NCBI RefSeq assembly: GCF_024748615.1
Contig: NZ_CP087168.1
Coordinates: forward strand, 310,001 to 374,000
Origin: Pseudomonas sp. B21-048
GTDB lineage: Bacteria; Pseudomonadota; Gammaproteobacteria; Pseudomonadales; Pseudomonadaceae
Reading direction: 5' to 3'
Length of the DNA: 64,000 nt
A program made the translations under genes and the position numbers. The notes under the pieces are model-generated. The model saw only the letters and a program-made list of their open reading frames with translations, was not told the origin of the DNA and searched no databases. Below are positions 55,822 through 64,000 of the stretch, one piece after another (position 1 is the first letter of the stretch; every line of letters starts with the position of its first letter).

Positions 55822-56793
55822 ATGCAGACTTTGTACCCGCAGATCAAACCCCACGCCCGGCACGATCTGGCTGTCGATAAAACCCACACGCTGTATGTCG
55901 ACGAAAGCGGTTCGCCGGAAGGTTTGCCGGTGGTGTTCATCCACGGCGGCCCCGGCGCCGGGTGTGATGCCCAGAGCCGCCGGTATTTCGATCCGAACCT
56001 GTATCGCATTGTCACCTTCGACCAACGCGGTTGCGGTCGCTCCACCCCTCACGCCAGCCTTGAAAACAACACCACTTGGGATCTGGTCGCCGACCTTGAG
56101 CGGATTCGCAAACACCTGGGCATCGACAAATGGGTGCTGTTCGGCGGCTCCTGGGGTTCGACCCTGGCCCTGGCCTACGCGCAAACCCACCCGGAGCGCG
56201 TGCATGGCTTGATTCTGCGCGGGATTTTTCTCTGCCGTCCCCAGGAAATCGAGTGGTTCTACCAGTGTGGCGCCAGTCGCCTGTTTCCCGATTACTGGCA
56301 GGACTACATCGCGCCAATCCCGCAGGACGAACGCCACGATTTGCTCTCGGCGTTCCACAAACGTCTGGTCGGTAACGATCAGATCGCTCAGATGCACGCG
56401 GCCAAGGCCTGGTCCATGTGGGAAGGCCGCACCGCCACCCTGCGGCCGAATCCGCTGGTGGTCGAGCGTTTCTCCGAGCCTCAGCGTGCGTTGTCCATCG
56501 CCCGTATCGAGTGCCATTACTTCACCAATAACGCTTTCCTCGAGCCGAACCAGCTGATTCGCGACATGGGCAAGATCGCCCATTTGCCTGGCGTGATCGT
56601 CCACGGTCGCTACGACGTGATCTGTCCGTTGGACAATGCCTGGGAATTGCATCAGGCCTGGCCGAACAGCGAATTGCAGGTGATTCGCGACGCCGGCCAT
56701 GCGGCGTCCGAAACGGGTATTACCGATGCCTTGGTTCGCGCCGCCGATCAGATGGCCCGCCGTATGCTCAACCTGTCGCCTGACGAAGCATGA
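55822..56793 (+). CDS. pip: Proline iminopeptidase
   Basis: Removes N-terminal proline from peptides in the cytoplasm. A 323-residue alpha/beta hydrolase of peptidase family S33. The oxyanion segment HGGPGAGCD, the nucleophile Ser110 in [14 protein letters not shown], and the final His in DAGHAASE are all visible, with an Asp of the triad in HGRYDVICP. It overlaps dtd by four bases, so the two are co-translated. Confidence 0.95.
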   Translation: MQTLYPQIKPHARHDLAVDKTHTLYVDESGSPEGLPVVFIHGGPGAGCDAQSRRYFDPNLYRIVTFDQRGCGRSTPHASLENNTTWDLVADLERIRKHLGIDKWVLFGGSWGSTLALAYAQTHPERVHGLILRGIFLCRPQEIEWFYQCGASRLFPDYWQDYIAPIPQDERHDLLSAFHKRLVGNDQIAQMHAAKAWSMWEGRTATLRPNPLVVERFSEPQRALSIARIECHYFTNNAFLEPNQLIRDMGKIAHLPGVIVHGRYDVICPLDNAWELHQAWPNSELQVIRDAGHAASETGITDALVRAADQMARRMLNLSPDEA

Positions 56794-57227
56794 AGGGCCT
56801 GCTGCAACGCGTGCGTGGCGCGCGAGTCGAGGTGGCGGGAGAGGTGGTTGGGGCGATAGATCAGGGGTTGCTGGTGCTGGTGGCGGTCGAGCCCGGCGAT
56901 ACTCGGGCCAGCGCTGACAAACTTCTGCATAAACTGCTTAACTATCGAGTATTCAGTGACGCCGAGGGCAAGATGAATCTGTCCTTGGCGGACGTAGGCG
57001 GCGGGTTGCTGCTGGTCTCGCAGTTCACCTTGGCCGCCGACACCAAAAACGGGTTGCGCCCCAGTTTTTCGACGGCGGCGCCTCCGGCTTTGGGCGAGGA
57101 GCTGTTCGACTATCTATCAGGCAAAGCGAAACAGATGCATAGCACTGTGGCATCAGGTAGATTCGGCGCGGATATGCAGGTGCACCTGGTCAATGATGGT
57201 CCGGTAACCTTCCTGTTACAGACGTGA
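56790..57227 (+). CDS. dtd: D-aminoacyl-tRNA deacylase
   Basis: Clears D-amino acids and glycine mischarged on tRNAs. The 145-residue protein has the two dimer-interface motifs: [11 protein letters not shown] and [11 protein letters not shown] (the Gly-Pro of GPVTFLL). The start overlaps the pip stop. It is the last gene of a two-gene unit, with the mdoG leader 207 bases further on. Confidence 0.95.
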   Translation: MKGLLQRVRGARVEVAGEVVGAIDQGLLVLVAVEPGDTRASADKLLHKLLNYRVFSDAEGKMNLSLADVGGGLLLVSQFTLAADTKNGLRPSFSTAAPPALGEELFDYLSGKAKQMHSTVASGRFGADMQVHLVNDGPVTFLLQT

Positions 57228-57434
57228 AAGTGCTTGAAACATCTTTTTAAGGGTATTTCGGCTGAAAACAGGGGCTTTTCCCGATAAATACTTGCTTGCC
57301 CCTGATGCGTTGTAACGCGGCCTGCTAGATAATCGCGCGCTACGGGGATCAGCGTTCGTTGGTCCGTTTTGACTTAGGTAGAGACTTGTCCGGGACCTGT
57401 TGGGGAATCATTTTGCCCCATAGGAGTCGGAACA

Positions 57435-57524
57435 ATGCTCGCCAACTTGGCAAGAGTGGCTCGCAGCGTCGGTTTTTTCCACCGCACACCGTGCTGGCAC
57501 TTTAACTGGCCGTTGGTTTTTTGA
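57435..57524 (+). CDS. Possible 29-residue leader peptide before mdoG
   Basis: An ATG at 57435 has the strong ribosome binding site TAGGAGTCGG eight bases upstream. The frame [20 protein letters not shown] continues nine residues to a TGA at 57522-57524, 23 bases before the GTG start of mdoG. It is in a different frame from mdoG. The rest of the 320-bp gap holds an AT-rich promoter region. No homologue is recalled. Confidence 0.35.
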   Translation: MLANLARVARSVGFFHRTPCWHFNWPLVF

Positions 57525-57547
57525 TCTGTTTTCGGCGAGGGTTGCTC

Positions 57548-59359
57548 GTGATTGTTAGTCCCTGTAATGCAGCAAAATTGTCTGCCAAACGGTTTCGAAG
57601 CGCTCTGGTAGCAGGCTCGGCACTGCTCTGCCTGTTCAGCGCCGGCCAGCTTTGGGCATTCAATCTGGATGACGTATCGGTCAAGGCGAAAGAGCTGGCC
57701 GGGCAAAAATACGAAGCCCCGCGCAGTAACTTGCCGAATGAATTTCGCGAGATGAAATTCGCGGACTATCAAAAAATTCGGTTCCTCACTGAAAAAGCCG
57801 AATGGGCGAACCAGAAAACCCCGTTCAAGCTGTCGTTCTATCACCAGGGTATGCATTTCGATACGCCGGTGAAAATCAACGAAATCACGGCTAATACCGT
57901 TGAAGAGATCAAATACGACCCGAGTCGTTTCGATTTCGGCGACGTCAAGTTCGATCCTAAAGCCACCGAGCAGCTGGGTTATGCCGGTTTCCGTGTGCTG
58001 TACCCGATCAACAAGGCCGACAAGCAAGACGAAATCATGACCATGCTTGGCGCGAGCTACTTCCGCGTTATCGGCAAAGGTCACACCTATGGCTTGTCCG
58101 CTCGCGGCATGGCCATCGATACCGCGTTGCCCTCCGGCGAAGAGTTCCCGCGTTTCACCGAGTTCTGGATTCAACAGCCCGCGCCGGGCGACAAGCATCT
58201 GGTGATCTTTGCCCTGCTGGATTCGCCACGCGCCACCGGTGCCTACCGCCTGACCCTGCGTCCGGGCAGTGACACGGTTGTCGACGTCAAGGCCAGGATG
58301 TTCCTGCGTGACAAGGTCACCAAGCTTGGCGTTGCGCCGCTGACCAGCATGTTCCTGTTCGGTGCCAACCAGCCGTCGAAAGTGCTGAACTACCGTCGCG
58401 AACTGCACGACTCCAGTGGCCTGTCGATTCATGCTGGCAACGGCGAATGGATCTGGCGTCCACTGAACAATCCGAAACACCTGTCCGTGAGTAACTTCTC
58501 GATCGAGAACCCGCGCGGTTTCGGCTTGCTGCAACGTGGCCGTGACTTCAGCCATTACGAAGACCTCGATGACCGCTACGACAAGCGTCCAAGCGCCTGG
58601 ATCGAACCGAAAGGCGATTGGGGCAAAGGCTCCGTCGATCTGGTAGAGATTCCTACCGCCGACGAAACCAACGACAATATTGTCGCTTTCTGGAGCCCGG
58701 AAAAACTGCCTGAGCCCGGCCAGTCCCTGGACGTTGCCTACCGCATGCACTGGACCATCGACGAAGCCTCCCTGCATTCTCCGGACAGCGCCTGGGTTCA
58801 ACAGACCCTGCGTTCCACGGGTGACGTCAAGCAGTCGAACCTGATTCGTCAGCCGGACGGCAGCGTGGCCTATCTGGTGGATTTCGAAGGCCCGTCCCTG
58901 CAAGTCCTGCCGGAAGACGCTGAAGTACGCAGCCAAGTGAGTGTTGGCGACAACGCAGAACTGGTCGAGAACAGCGTCCGTTACAACCCTGAAACCAAGG
59001 GCTGGCGCCTGACCCTGCGGATGAAGATCAAGGATCCGAGCAAATCCACCGAGATGCGCGCAGCGCTGGTCAAGAACATCTCGCCTGCCGAGGCGCTCAA
59101 GACCGCGGCGCCAGCGTCCAGTTCTTCCGTTGCCAAGGCCGACAAGATCGCCGCCAAACAGCAGGAGAAGAAGGACAAGGAAGCCAAGCAGGCTGAAGCA
59201 CAAGCCCAAGCCCAGCAAGTCAAGGACACCAAGGGCAAGGACAACAAAGACGCCAAGCAGCCTGTCGCTGCCGAAGCGGCCCCAGCCACAACGGAATCGG
59301 CACCGACTGAACAAGTCCTGACCGAGACCTGGAGCTATCAGTTGCCTGCCGATGAGTAA
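57548..59359 (+). CDS. mdoG: Periplasmic glucan biosynthesis protein MdoG/OpgG
   Basis: Needed for branching or export of osmoregulated periplasmic glucans. The start GTG at 57548 gives [20 protein letters not shown] and a signal peptide ending near AGQLWA at residue 37. The 603-residue length exceeds E. coli MdoG (511) because of an Ala/Lys/Gln/Glu-rich C-terminal tail from about residue 520. The conserved core includes [20 protein letters not shown] and FVEFEG-like DFEGPSLQ. It overlaps mdoH by eight bases. Confidence 0.96.
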   Translation: MIVSPCNAAKLSAKRFRSALVAGSALLCLFSAGQLWAFNLDDVSVKAKELAGQKYEAPRSNLPNEFREMKFADYQKIRFLTEKAEWANQKTPFKLSFYHQGMHFDTPVKINEITANTVEEIKYDPSRFDFGDVKFDPKATEQLGYAGFRVLYPINKADKQDEIMTMLGASYFRVIGKGHTYGLSARGMAIDTALPSGEEFPRFTEFWIQQPAPGDKHLVIFALLDSPRATGAYRLTLRPGSDTVVDVKARMFLRDKVTKLGVAPLTSMFLFGANQPSKVLNYRRELHDSSGLSIHAGNGEWIWRPLNNPKHLSVSNFSIENPRGFGLLQRGRDFSHYEDLDDRYDKRPSAWIEPKGDWGKGSVDLVEIPTADETNDNIVAFWSPEKLPEPGQSLDVAYRMHWTIDEASLHSPDSAWVQQTLRSTGDVKQSNLIRQPDGSVAYLVDFEGPSLQVLPEDAEVRSQVSVGDNAELVENSVRYNPETKGWRLTLRMKIKDPSKSTEMRAALVKNISPAEALKTAAPASSSSVAKADKIAAKQQEKKDKEAKQAEAQAQAQQVKDTKGKDNKDAKQPVAAEAAPATTESAPTEQVLTETWSYQLPADE

Positions 59360-61922
59360 TTCACACGTACAGCCACAAACGCTTGCCGAGTACCTGGCGC
59401 ATTTGCCGATGAGCGACGAGCAGCGCGCGGAACTCGCGGGCTGCAAGTCTTTCAGTGAACTGCACGAACGTCTGTCGTCCTCGACGTTCGACGCGCCGAC
59501 CGAGGCCGCTCAGGCTTCGGTCGGCCGGCGCCTGACCCTGAACACCGCCGAAGAACTGGCGGATGCGCAAATGCTGGGGCTCGACGCCAGCGGTCGGGTT
59601 TGCCTCAAGGCAACCCCACCAATCCGTCGAACCAAAGTCGTGCCCGAGCCGTGGCGCACCAACATTTTGGTGCGTGGCTGGCGTCGACTGACCGGTCGCA
59701 CCAATCCGCCCGTACCGCCGAAAGATGAGAACGTGCTGCCGGCGGCTCGCTGGCGCACCGTCGGTTCGATCCGCCGCTACATTCTGCTGGTGCTGATGCT
59801 CGGTCAGACGATCGTCGCCGGCTGGTACATGAAAGGCATCATGCCGTACCAGGGCTGGTCGTTCGTCGATCTTGAAGAAGTCCTGCATCAACCGCTGACC
59901 CAAACCGCCACGCAAGTGCTGCCATATGCCTTGCAAACCAGCATTCTGATTATGTTCGGGATTCTGTTCTGCTGGGTCTCGGCCGGTTTCTGGACCGCGC
60001 TGATGGGCTTCCTCGAGTTGATCACTGGCCGTGACAAGTACCGCATTTCCGGCGCCAGCGCCGGCAACGAGCCGATCGCCAAGGACGCACGCACCGCACT
60101 GGTGATGCCGATCTGCAACGAAGACGTGCCGCGGGTGTTTGCCGGTTTGCGGGCGACCTTCGAATCGGTTGCGGCCTCGGGTAACCTGGATCGCTTCGAC
60201 TTTTTCGTACTCAGCGACAGTAACGACGCCGATATCTGCGTTGCCGAACAACAGGCCTGGCTGGACGTCTGCCGTGAGGCCAAGGGCTTCGGCAAGATCT
60301 TCTATCGCCGCCGTCGCCGCCGCGTGAAACGTAAAAGCGGCAACCTCGACGACTTCTGTCGTCGTTGGGGCGGTGACTACAAGTACATGGTCGTGCTCGA
60401 CGCCGATAGCGTCATGAGCGGCGAATGCCTGAGCAGTCTGGTGCGCCTGATGGAAGCCACGCCGGACGCCGGGATCATCCAGACCGCGCCGCGTGCGTCG
60501 GGCATGGACACCCTTTATGCGCGTATGCAGCAGTTCGCCACGCGTGTGTACGGTCCGCTGTTCACTGCCGGTCTGCACTTCTGGCAGTTGGGCGAATCCC
60601 ACTACTGGGGCCACAACGCGATTATCCGCATGAAGCCGTTCATCGAGCACTGCGCCCTGGCGCCGTTGCCCGGTAAAGGCGCGTTTGCCGGTGCGATTCT
60701 GTCCCACGACTTCGTCGAAGCTGCGCTGATGCGCCGTGCCGGCTGGGGCGTATGGATTGCCTACGACTTGCCGGGCAGCTACGAAGAACTGCCGCCGAAC
60801 CTGCTGGACGAACTCAAGCGTGACCGTCGCTGGTGCCACGGCAACCTGATGAACTTCCGGCTGTTCCTGGTCAAGGGCATGCACCCGGTGCACCGTGCAG
60901 TATTCCTGACCGGCGTGATGTCGTACCTGTCCGCGCCGTTGTGGTTCTTGTTCCTGGTGTTGTCGACGGCCTTGCTGGCGGTCAACACGTTGATGGAGCC
61001 GCAGTACTTCCTAGAACCGCGTCAGCTCTATCCACTGTGGCCACAATGGCAGCCGGACAAGGCGATTGCACTGTTCTCGACGACCATCGTGCTGCTGTTC
61101 CTGCCGAAGTTGCTGAGCATCATCCTGATCTGGGCCAAGGGCGCGAAAGAGTTCGGTGGCAAGTTCAAGGTGACGCTGTCGATGCTGCTGGAGATGTTGT
61201 TCTCCATGCTGCTGGCGCCGGTGCGGATGATCTTCCACACCCGTTTCGTACTCGCCGCGTTCCTCGGCTGGGCCGCGACCTGGAACTCGCCGCAACGTGA
61301 CGACGACTCCACGCCGTGGAGTGAAGCGGTCAAGCGCCATGGGCCGCAGACCGTGTTGGGCTTCTTCTGGGCCTTGCTGGTGATCTGGCTGAACCCGAGC
61401 TTCCTCTGGTGGTTGGTGCCGATTGTCGGTTCGCTGATGCTGTCGATCCCGGTGTCGGTGATCTCCAGCCGTGTCGGCCTTGGCCTCAAGTCCCGTGACG
61501 AAAGCCTGTTCCTGATCCCTGAGGAATACAATCCGCCACAGGCGTTGCTGGCAACCGACCAGTACACCCACGAAAACCGTTGGCATGCGTTGAATGACGG
61601 TTTCATCCGGGCAGTGGTCGATCCTCAGCAGAACGCTTTGGCGTGTGCGCTGGCGACGTCCCGTCACCGTCAGGCCGAGCCGATCGAATGGCTGCGCATC
61701 GAGCGGGTTCGCCATGCGATGAAGGTCGGGCCTGCGGGGCTGACCAACAACGAGTGCCTGGCCCTGCTGAGTGATCCGGTTGCACTGGGTCGCTTGCATG
61801 AGCAGGTCTGGAACGAAGGCCATGCCGAGTGGCTGCAAGCCTGGCGCACATCGGTGGATGCCGATCCCCATGCGCCGCTGTTACCGCTCAAGCCTGTGAG
61901 CGTGCAGCCTCAGCTGGCCTAA
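59352..61922 (+). CDS. mdoH: Glucans biosynthesis glucosyltransferase MdoH/OpgH
   Basis: An inner-membrane GT2 enzyme that polymerises glucose from UDP-glucose into the periplasmic glucan backbone. It is 856 residues with N-terminal cytoplasmic region, two membrane helices, the catalytic domain and about six more helices. The catalytic motifs include [27 protein letters not shown], and the processive GT2 end motif RRWCHGNL. Its start overlaps mdoG, so translation is coupled. A strong terminator follows. Confidence 0.97.
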   Translation: MSNSHVQPQTLAEYLAHLPMSDEQRAELAGCKSFSELHERLSSSTFDAPTEAAQASVGRRLTLNTAEELADAQMLGLDASGRVCLKATPPIRRTKVVPEPWRTNILVRGWRRLTGRTNPPVPPKDENVLPAARWRTVGSIRRYILLVLMLGQTIVAGWYMKGIMPYQGWSFVDLEEVLHQPLTQTATQVLPYALQTSILIMFGILFCWVSAGFWTALMGFLELITGRDKYRISGASAGNEPIAKDARTALVMPICNEDVPRVFAGLRATFESVAASGNLDRFDFFVLSDSNDADICVAEQQAWLDVCREAKGFGKIFYRRRRRRVKRKSGNLDDFCRRWGGDYKYMVVLDADSVMSGECLSSLVRLMEATPDAGIIQTAPRASGMDTLYARMQQFATRVYGPLFTAGLHFWQLGESHYWGHNAIIRMKPFIEHCALAPLPGKGAFAGAILSHDFVEAALMRRAGWGVWIAYDLPGSYEELPPNLLDELKRDRRWCHGNLMNFRLFLVKGMHPVHRAVFLTGVMSYLSAPLWFLFLVLSTALLAVNTLMEPQYFLEPRQLYPLWPQWQPDKAIALFSTTIVLLFLPKLLSIILIWAKGAKEFGGKFKVTLSMLLEMLFSMLLAPVRMIFHTRFVLAAFLGWAATWNSPQRDDDSTPWSEAVKRHGPQTVLGFFWALLVIWLNPSFLWWLVPIVGSLMLSIPVSVISSRVGLGLKSRDESLFLIPEEYNPPQALLATDQYTHENRWHALNDGFIRAVVDPQQNALACALATSRHRQAEPIEWLRIERVRHAMKVGPAGLTNNECLALLSDPVALGRLHEQVWNEGHAEWLQAWRTSVDADPHAPLLPLKPVSVQPQLA

Positions 61923-61927
61923 TGAAA

Positions 61928-61953
61928 AACCCCGCGAAAGCGGGGTTTTTTTT
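61928..61953 (+). terminator. Intrinsic terminator after mdoH
   Basis: AACCCCGC (61928-61935) and GCGGGGTT (61940-61947) pair around GAAA, with eight Ts following. Confidence 0.95.
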
Positions 61954-62083
61954 GCGCTACTGATCATTCCCACGTGCAGCCGGGAACGCCTCATGCAATT
62001 GATCTGACTGAACTCAGCTTTGTGTTCGGCGCGGATCCTGTGGGAGTGGGGTTTGCTCGCGATGGCCTGCCGATTTTAATGGT

Positions 62084-62532
62084 GTACATATCCGTTTCTG
62101 CGGTAACGGCCGCTGACGGTTTCGCTTTTACAGCGAGTCACTTGGAAAAGCCCCAAGTAACCAAAGGCTCGGCCTCTCGAGGGGACGGTGCATCAAGATC
62201 AAGAGCTGCAGGCGAGCTAACGCTCGGCCTGTTGAGTGGTGAACAGCAAAGCGGATGGGCGCTGATTTTGGACGGGCGTCGATTTTTTGTGGAGCTGGCT
62301 TGTCGGGTCGCCTCGTCGCTGCGATGGCGGCCTGTCAGCCGACCCATCTTCCCCGGATGTACCCAGTCCAACCTTGGGAGCGAGCCTGCTCGCGATGCTC
62401 TCCCGGAGCAATGCCGGAGCGAGGCACCGAATGGAGGGGCAAAGCCTTTTGGTTCCTTTTCGGCGTTTGGAAAAGGGACTCGCTGTAAAAGCGAAACCGC
62501 CAGCCGCCGCTACCGCAGAAATGGATATGTAC
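62084..62532. repeat. 449-bp element with about 90-bp inverted ends
   Basis: Left end 62084-62170 and right end 62442-62532 are inverted copies: both carry GTACATATCC / GGATATGTAC, GCGGTAACGGC / GCCGCTACCGC, GGTTTCGCTTTTACAGCGAG / its inverse, and CCAAAGGCT / AGCCTTTTGG. The interior has a TGGGAGCGAGCCTGCTCGCGA-type REP (about 62371-62392). No transposase is present. It is a MITE-like element and explains the otherwise empty stretch between mdoH and the chemoreceptor gene. Long open frames through it look non-coding. Confidence 0.8.
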
Positions 62533-62562
62533 TCGCTCCCTACGCCTAATCGCCGCATCACC

Positions 62563-64000
62563 TCAAACCTTGAACCGCCCCACCAACCTCTGTAAATGCG
62601 CCCCCAACCGCGCCAGCTCAACGCTGGACGCCGCGGTCTCTTCACTGGCGGCCGAGGTCTGCTCGGACACATCACGCACGTTCAGCACGCTGCGATTGAT
62701 CTCTTCGGCCACTGCACTCTGTTGCTCGGCAGCGGTAGCGATCTGCTGGTTCATCGACTGGATTGCCGACACCGTGCGGGTGATGCTTTCCAGCGAGCTG
62801 CCGGCGCGCCGGGTCAGTTCGACGCTGCTGTCGGTCAGGCTGCGGCTGTTGTCCATGATGGTCGCGACTTGCTGAGTGCCGGTTTGCAGGCCGACGATCA
62901 ACTCTTCGATTTCTTCGGTGGACTTCTGGGTGCGCTGGGCCAGGCTGCGGACTTCGTCGGCGACCACCGCAAAACCGCGCCCGGCTTCACCGGCGCGGGC
63001 GGCTTCGATGGCGGCGTTGAGCGCCAGCAGGTTGGTTTGCTGGGCCACGGACTTGATCACGTCGAGCACGCTGCCGATCTTGTCGCTTTCGCGCTTCAGA
63101 TGCCCCATGGCTTCGGTGGAGTTACCGACTTCGGTAGCCAGGCGCTCAATCTGGGCGATGGCTTCGCCGACCACCCGGTCACCCTCGCGAGCCTGCTGGT
63201 CGGCGGCGACGGCGGCTTCGGACGCTTCCTCGGCGTTGCGCGCGACTTCCTGCACAGTGGCGGTCATTTCGTGCATGGCGGTGGCCACCTGATCGGTCTC
63301 GACCTTCTGGCTGTTGACCCCGGCGCTGGTCTGCTCGGTGACGGCGGACAGTTCTTCAGCGGCGCTGGCGATCTGGGTCACGCCATCGCTGATGCCACCG
63401 ATCAGTTCCCGCAGGCCCAGGGTCATGCTCTGCATGGCGCGCTGTAGCTGACCCAGTTCGTCCTGACGTTCGGAGGTGAGGTTGTGAGTCAGGTCGCCCG
63501 CGGCGACACGCTCGGCCACTTTGAGGGTCTGGCTCAGAGGAATGACGATCTGGCGAGTGATGGCCCAGGCTGCGAACAAACCAAAGGCCAGCGCGAGGAC
63601 GGTGGCCATCAGGAGCATATTCTTGGCGTGCGCTGTGTCGGTGTCGCGCGCGACAGTTTGCGAAGCAGTGAGTTTTTTACTGACGTCGAGCAGCATGTCG
63701 CCTTGCGTGACCATGCGTTTGAGGGCGGCGGCGCTGGCGACTTGGGAGTCGCGGAACTGGCTGACGGCCGCGCGATAGGCTTTGAGTGAGTCGGTCGCCT
63801 GTTGCAGGTTGGCGATGTGTTGTTCCGGCAGCTGAGACGGCAAGCTCTCGAGGTTTTTCAGGGCGTTGTCGATGGCGCCCAACGCCGGCTGCTCGGCCTC
63901 GGGCTTGCCGCTGTAGGTATAGCCGCGCACCTGGAAGCGCGCTTGCTGGATCAGCTTGCTCAGGTCGATCACGCTGTTGAACTGAGCGACGCTGTCGCCT
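62563..64000 (-). CDS. Methyl-accepting chemotaxis protein, HBM-like sensor (N-terminus beyond window)
   Basis: The minus-strand frame is open to the window edge, reading [16 protein letters not shown] before the first internal GTG, so the gene starts outside. The visible 478 residues hold the end of a helical periplasmic domain, a membrane helix ([19 protein letters not shown]), HAMP and the signalling domain with [19 protein letters not shown]. The sensor part is all-helical, with [10 protein letters not shown] and alternating helices, as in HBM (helical bimodular) sensors such as P. putida McpS, which binds TCA-cycle acids. The HBM call is inference. Confidence 0.9.
   Translation of the reverse strand, partial: GDSVAQFNSVIDLSKLIQQARFQVRGYTYSGKPEAEQPALGAIDNALKNLESLPSQLPEQHIANLQQATDSLKAYRAAVSQFRDSQVASAAALKRMVTQGDMLLDVSKKLTASQTVARDTDTAHAKNMLLMATVLALAFGLFAAWAITRQIVIPLSQTLKVAERVAAGDLTHNLTSERQDELGQLQRAMQSMTLGLRELIGGISDGVTQIASAAEELSAVTEQTSAGVNSQKVETDQVATAMHEMTATVQEVARNAEEASEAAVAADQQAREGDRVVGEAIAQIERLATEVGNSTEAMGHLKRESDKIGSVLDVIKSVAQQTNLLALNAAIEAARAGEAGRGFAVVADEVRSLAQRTQKSTEEIEELIVGLQTGTQQVATIMDNSRSLTDSSVELTRRAGSSLESITRTVSAIQSMNQQIATAAEQQSAVAEEINRSVLNVRDVSEQTSAASEETAASSVELARLGAHLQRLVGRFKV

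Noticed and set aside
61963..61990. Possible sixth family A copy
   Set aside because: Only GATCATTCCCACG and a partial GGGAACG match; too short and diverged to call.
61974..62549. Open frame of 191 codons on the plus strand
   Set aside because: It runs through the inverted-repeat element and REP words and has no protein-like composition or ribosome binding site.

Overview
The window comes from a fluorescent Pseudomonas, most likely the P. fluorescens species complex. GC is high, and the gene neighbourhoods are those I know from that group: hisBH-DUF2164-hisAF, the gpmI-envC-ctpA-yibQ block, rhodanese-grxC-secB-trmL, glnA...ntrBC with thiI and typA, a full hut cluster, and mdoGH. Several short intergenic repeat families (REP/REPIN-like) typical of these genomes sit between genes. 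No tRNA, rRNA, CRISPR array, prophage or insertion-sequence transposase is seen.

Layout. 1-3125: the N-terminus of an AsmA-like gene (cut by the window edge), a PanZ-like acetyltransferase and an OFA-type MFS transporter. 3398-6508: histidine biosynthesis hisB, hisH, DUF2164, hisA, hisF. 6583-8507: an orphan periplasmic solute-binding protein and a secreted trypsin-like protease broken by a one-base frameshift. 8606-13762 (minus): yibQ-like, ctpA, envC, gpmI. 13915-16117: rhodanese-like protein, grxC, secB, trmL and a small membrane protein. 16556-22648 (minus): ntrC, ntrB, two DUF4124 proteins, periplasmic chorismate mutase, and glnA with a sigma-54 promoter. 22978-29732: thiI, typA, a Cys-cluster protein and glycogen phosphorylase. 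29951-36771: a very large DUF2339 membrane protein coupled to a DUF3999 protein, fbp and a DUF924 protein. 36784-39456: a low-GC toxin-antitoxin pair and a dCache chemoreceptor. 39738-40593: two lipoproteins. 40715-55543: the histidine utilisation cluster. 55822-61922: pip, dtd, mdoG, mdoH. 61923-64000: a large inverted-repeat element and an HBM-like chemoreceptor that runs off the window.

The hut cluster is the main coherent system. HutF is divergent from HutC-HutD. A long unit follows: hutU, the ABC transporter hutXWV, a hutH paralogue, hutH, the permease hutT, hutI and hutG. This gives the five-step route from histidine to glutamate plus two uptake systems. The hutF/hutC and hutU control regions share an 18/22-identical motif, presumably the HutC operator. 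At hutU it lies over the expected start site of a good sigma-54 promoter. The nitrogen regulators NtrBC and glutamine synthetase, also encoded here, link logically to this pathway.

The most unusual observation is that the first of the two tandem HutH-like proteins (48813-50336) lacks exactly the Ala-Ser-Gly triad that forms the MIO cofactor, and has also lost several active-site residues. The neighbouring HutH is intact. The paralogue is a full-length, undamaged gene inside the operon, so it looks like a MIO-less relative with another role. Other points worth following are a 29-codon leader ORF before mdoG, a 449-bp inverted-repeat element, and overlapping divergent start codons at trmL.
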